33,292 bases of DNA. Source: Candidatus Thorarchaeota archaeon. Its GTDB lineage: Archaea > Asgardarchaeota > Thorarchaeia > Thorarchaeales > Thorarchaeaceae. A program made the position numbers and the translations under genes. This document shows, piece by piece, positions 32,192 to 33,292 of this stretch; position 1 is the stretch's first letter; every line of letters begins with the position of its first letter. The stretch spans positions 1 through 33,292 of the forward strand of contig JAEORO010000157.1 of NCBI GenBank assembly GCA_016840855.1. The letters are read 5' to 3'. The notes beneath the pieces were generated by a model. That model saw only the letters and a list, made by a program, of their open reading frames with translations. It did not search any database and was not told the DNA's origin.

Positions 32192-32404
32192 CTATTTCTC
32201 TTTCTTTTCGATTGTTTCGTTTAGCGCTTTGACTAACTGCTCCGTGTTGATTCCATGAGCTTGTGCTCCTTGCTCAATGGTTTCAAATCTAGCGGCAGCA
32301 CAACCAAAGCACATTAACCCATGTTCTAGGAATGTTCCAGCTGTTTCAGGCCATTTCATGACTACTTCGCCAATGCTCATGTCTTTCGTTACTGCTTCTG
32401 CCAT
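32192..32404 (-). CDS. DUF1858-family redox/CxxC small protein
   Basis: The 70-residue protein matches the DUF1858 pattern: an MSIGEVV helix, a FLEHGLMCFGCAAARFE core with a CxxC pair, then the helix EQGAQAHGINTEQLVKALNE. Such domains, which also occur fused to or beside hybrid-cluster-type or iron-sulfur proteins, are thought to act as redox disulfides or metal-binding adaptors. A GTG at 32413 would add three residues, but that GTG is part of an AGGTGA ribosome site, so I take the ATG at 32404. A TATA-like box lies at 32463-32475. Partner protein unknown. Confidence 0.82.
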   Translation of the reverse strand: MAEAVTKDMSIGEVVMKWPETAGTFLEHGLMCFGCAAARFETIEQGAQAHGINTEQLVKALNETIEKKEK

Positions 32405-32462
32405 TGTATTCACCTTGTTAACAATAATTAATTGTCATAAACACACAAGTCTTGAAATCTGC

Positions 32463-32475
32463 GAATATATACTTT
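32463..32475 (-). promoter_or_regulatory. TATA-like box for the DUF1858 gene
   Basis: AGTATATATTCGC lies on the reverse strand about 60-70 bases before the ATG at 32404, within the 81-base gap between the DUF1858 and SCP2-domain genes. It would give a leader of about 35-45 bases. Confidence 0.45.
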
Positions 32476-32485
32476 ACTTTTGCTA

Positions 32486-32908
32486 CTATAACAACAAGTG
32501 GTCAAGTCCCATCTCTTTCAAGACAGCTGGATATACATCATATAGCGGCTTAATCTTTGAGAGTAGTCCTAGGGCTTTTGCTACAGAGCCCTCTAATTTG
32601 ACCTGTCCTCTTGCCATTGCCACTGTTGTGTTTAGTTTTCCTTGCCAAAACTTGTTAGTGGTTTCAGATTTTGACCAGACCGAGATTTCAGGTTCAACAT
32701 CACTATCAAATGTCAGAGTACCAATCTCACCACTTGGTCCAGGGTCTCTGAAGTTTATCGTCATATGGACTTCAGGATCCTCAACATCAAAACGAACCAC
32801 AACCTGTGATTTTTTGAGTTTCTCCATAATCTCAGCGTTTCCTCTTGCTTTAACCCAGAAATTGTTGAATATCTCCTTGAACTGCTCACTGCTTTCAAAG
32901 CCAGTCAT
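32486..32908 (-). CDS. SCP2 (sterol-carrier-protein-2) domain protein
   Basis: The 140-residue protein looks like a stand-alone SCP2 lipid-binding domain: an N-terminal helix (SSEQFKEIFNNFW), a five-strand-like sheet with an IGTLTFDSDVEPEI segment and a W-S-K-S strand, then the helix NKFWQGKLNTTVAMARGQVKLEGS typical of the family. Archaeal and bacterial members bind acyl chains or acyl-CoAs, and may link to the acyl-CoA enzymes elsewhere in the window. A very strong GAGGAGGTCA ribosome site precedes the ATG. Its ligand is not readable. Confidence 0.85.
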   Translation of the reverse strand: MTGFESSEQFKEIFNNFWVKARGNAEIMEKLKKSQVVVRFDVEDPEVHMTINFRDPGPSGEIGTLTFDSDVEPEISVWSKSETTNKFWQGKLNTTVAMARGQVKLEGSVAKALGLLSKIKPLYDVYPAVLKEMGLDHLLL

Positions 32909-32972
32909 ATTTACTGACCTCCTCTAGTATGAAAGCTTATGCTCGATAGAAATCTTTTGATTTACCAAAATC

Positions 32973-33292
32973 CTAATTCACATGCATATATCTAAGAAGC
33001 TCCCACTCTGTAATCTCAGAAGTCCCAGGATTTCCTGTTGACTTAACATAATCTTTCCATTCACGTTTCCGCAAAGAAACCAATGAATTGACAACTGAAG
33101 TTCCAAGTACTTTTTTCATCATTGTACTTCTTTCTAAGACATCAATGGCTTCTTCTAAGGATCCCGGAAGTGACTTCAGAGAGATTCCTGATGTATACAG
33201 ATTCTTGTCAGTTGGCTCAGGTGGTTCAATTCTCCTATCAATTCCATCCATCCCTGCAGCAAGAATGGTTGCTATAACAAGGTGTGGTGAAG
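32973..33292 (-). CDS. glnA: Glutamine synthetase, C-terminal part (gene runs off the right edge)
   Basis: About 106 codons of the C-terminal end are present; the frame stays open to the window edge. The visible sequence includes SPHLVIATILAAGMDGIDR, which matches the conserved catalytic-domain helix, followed by PTDKNLY, the segment that carries the adenylylated tyrosine in bacterial type I enzymes, then the LPGSLEEAIDVLE helix and a closing KREWKDYVKST...TEWELLRYM region. The enzyme makes glutamine from glutamate, ammonia and ATP. The NLY tyrosine is present, but no adenylyltransferase is visible, so regulation is not inferred. Confidence 0.93.
   Translation of the reverse strand, partial: SPHLVIATILAAGMDGIDRRIEPPEPTDKNLYTSGISLKSLPGSLEEAIDVLERSTMMKKVLGTSVVNSLVSLRKREWKDYVKSTGNPGTSEITEWELLRYMHVN

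Noticed and set aside
32277-32927. Forward 216-codon open frame over the DUF1858 and SCP2 genes
   Set aside because: It spans two recognised reverse genes and their gap, and its translation resembles no protein.

Overview
This window looks like a chromosomal segment of a mesophilic archaeon of moderate GC content, and I would guess an Asgard lineage, possibly Thorarchaeota-like. Support for an archaeon: TATA-like boxes rather than bacterial -35/-10 pairs, GAGGTGA-type ribosome binding sites, frequent TTG/GTG starts, a thiolase/DUF35 protein pair, and a very large secreted protein anchored by one C-terminal membrane helix with an acidic cytoplasmic tail. The Asgard placement rests on general resemblance of the surface-protein repeats and is an inference. 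I found no rRNA, tRNA, CRISPR array, transposase or phage gene.

Layout. 1-1775 (+): a biotin carrier protein, probably of an acyl-CoA carboxylase, and a thiolase-fold protein that lacks both catalytic cysteine positions. 2005-14088 (+): one gene for a 4,027-residue surface protein containing 15 in-register tandem copies of a 98-residue domain. 14172-15738 (+): a DUF35 zinc-ribbon/OB protein (the usual partner of archaeal thiolases) and an acyl-CoA dehydrogenase. 15776-17563 (-): an unrecognised four-helix membrane protein with a large outer domain. 17642-20925 (-): an operon of a small CxxC protein, an isopropylmalate-dehydrogenase-like enzyme, and the large and small subunits of an isopropylmalate-isomerase-type dehydratase. 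20963-21868 (+): a fumarylacetoacetate-hydrolase family enzyme. 21933-25850 (-): a membrane-TPR protein, a TPR protein, a small membrane protein, a PHP phosphoesterase and an MFS transporter. 25851-26091: a structured intergenic region that may encode a small RNA or leader. 26092-28107 (-): a membrane-anchored subtilase whose C-terminal region resembles eukaryotic site-1 protease. 28257-31166 (+): a P-type ATPase with unusual ion-site residues. 31275-32132 (+): PanB. 32192-33292 (-): a DUF1858 CxxC protein, an SCP2-domain protein and the C-terminal end of glutamine synthetase.

How the genes relate. The two flanks of the giant gene both carry acyl-CoA metabolism (biotin carrier and thiolase-like protein on one side, DUF35 protein and acyl-CoA dehydrogenase on the other), so the surface gene may have been inserted into, or simply lie within, an acyl-CoA cluster. 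The leu-type operon and panB are linked metabolically, because valine/leucine precursors and pantothenate share 2-ketoisovalerate. The giant surface protein, the four-helix outer-domain protein and the anchored subtilase are three envelope proteins in 26 kb, but nothing in the sequence proves that they interact.

The points most worth a second look are the surface protein's repeat array and its super-repeat history, the cysteine-less thiolase, the site-1-protease-like subtilase, the P-type ATPase ion site, and the RNA candidate near 25937-26020.
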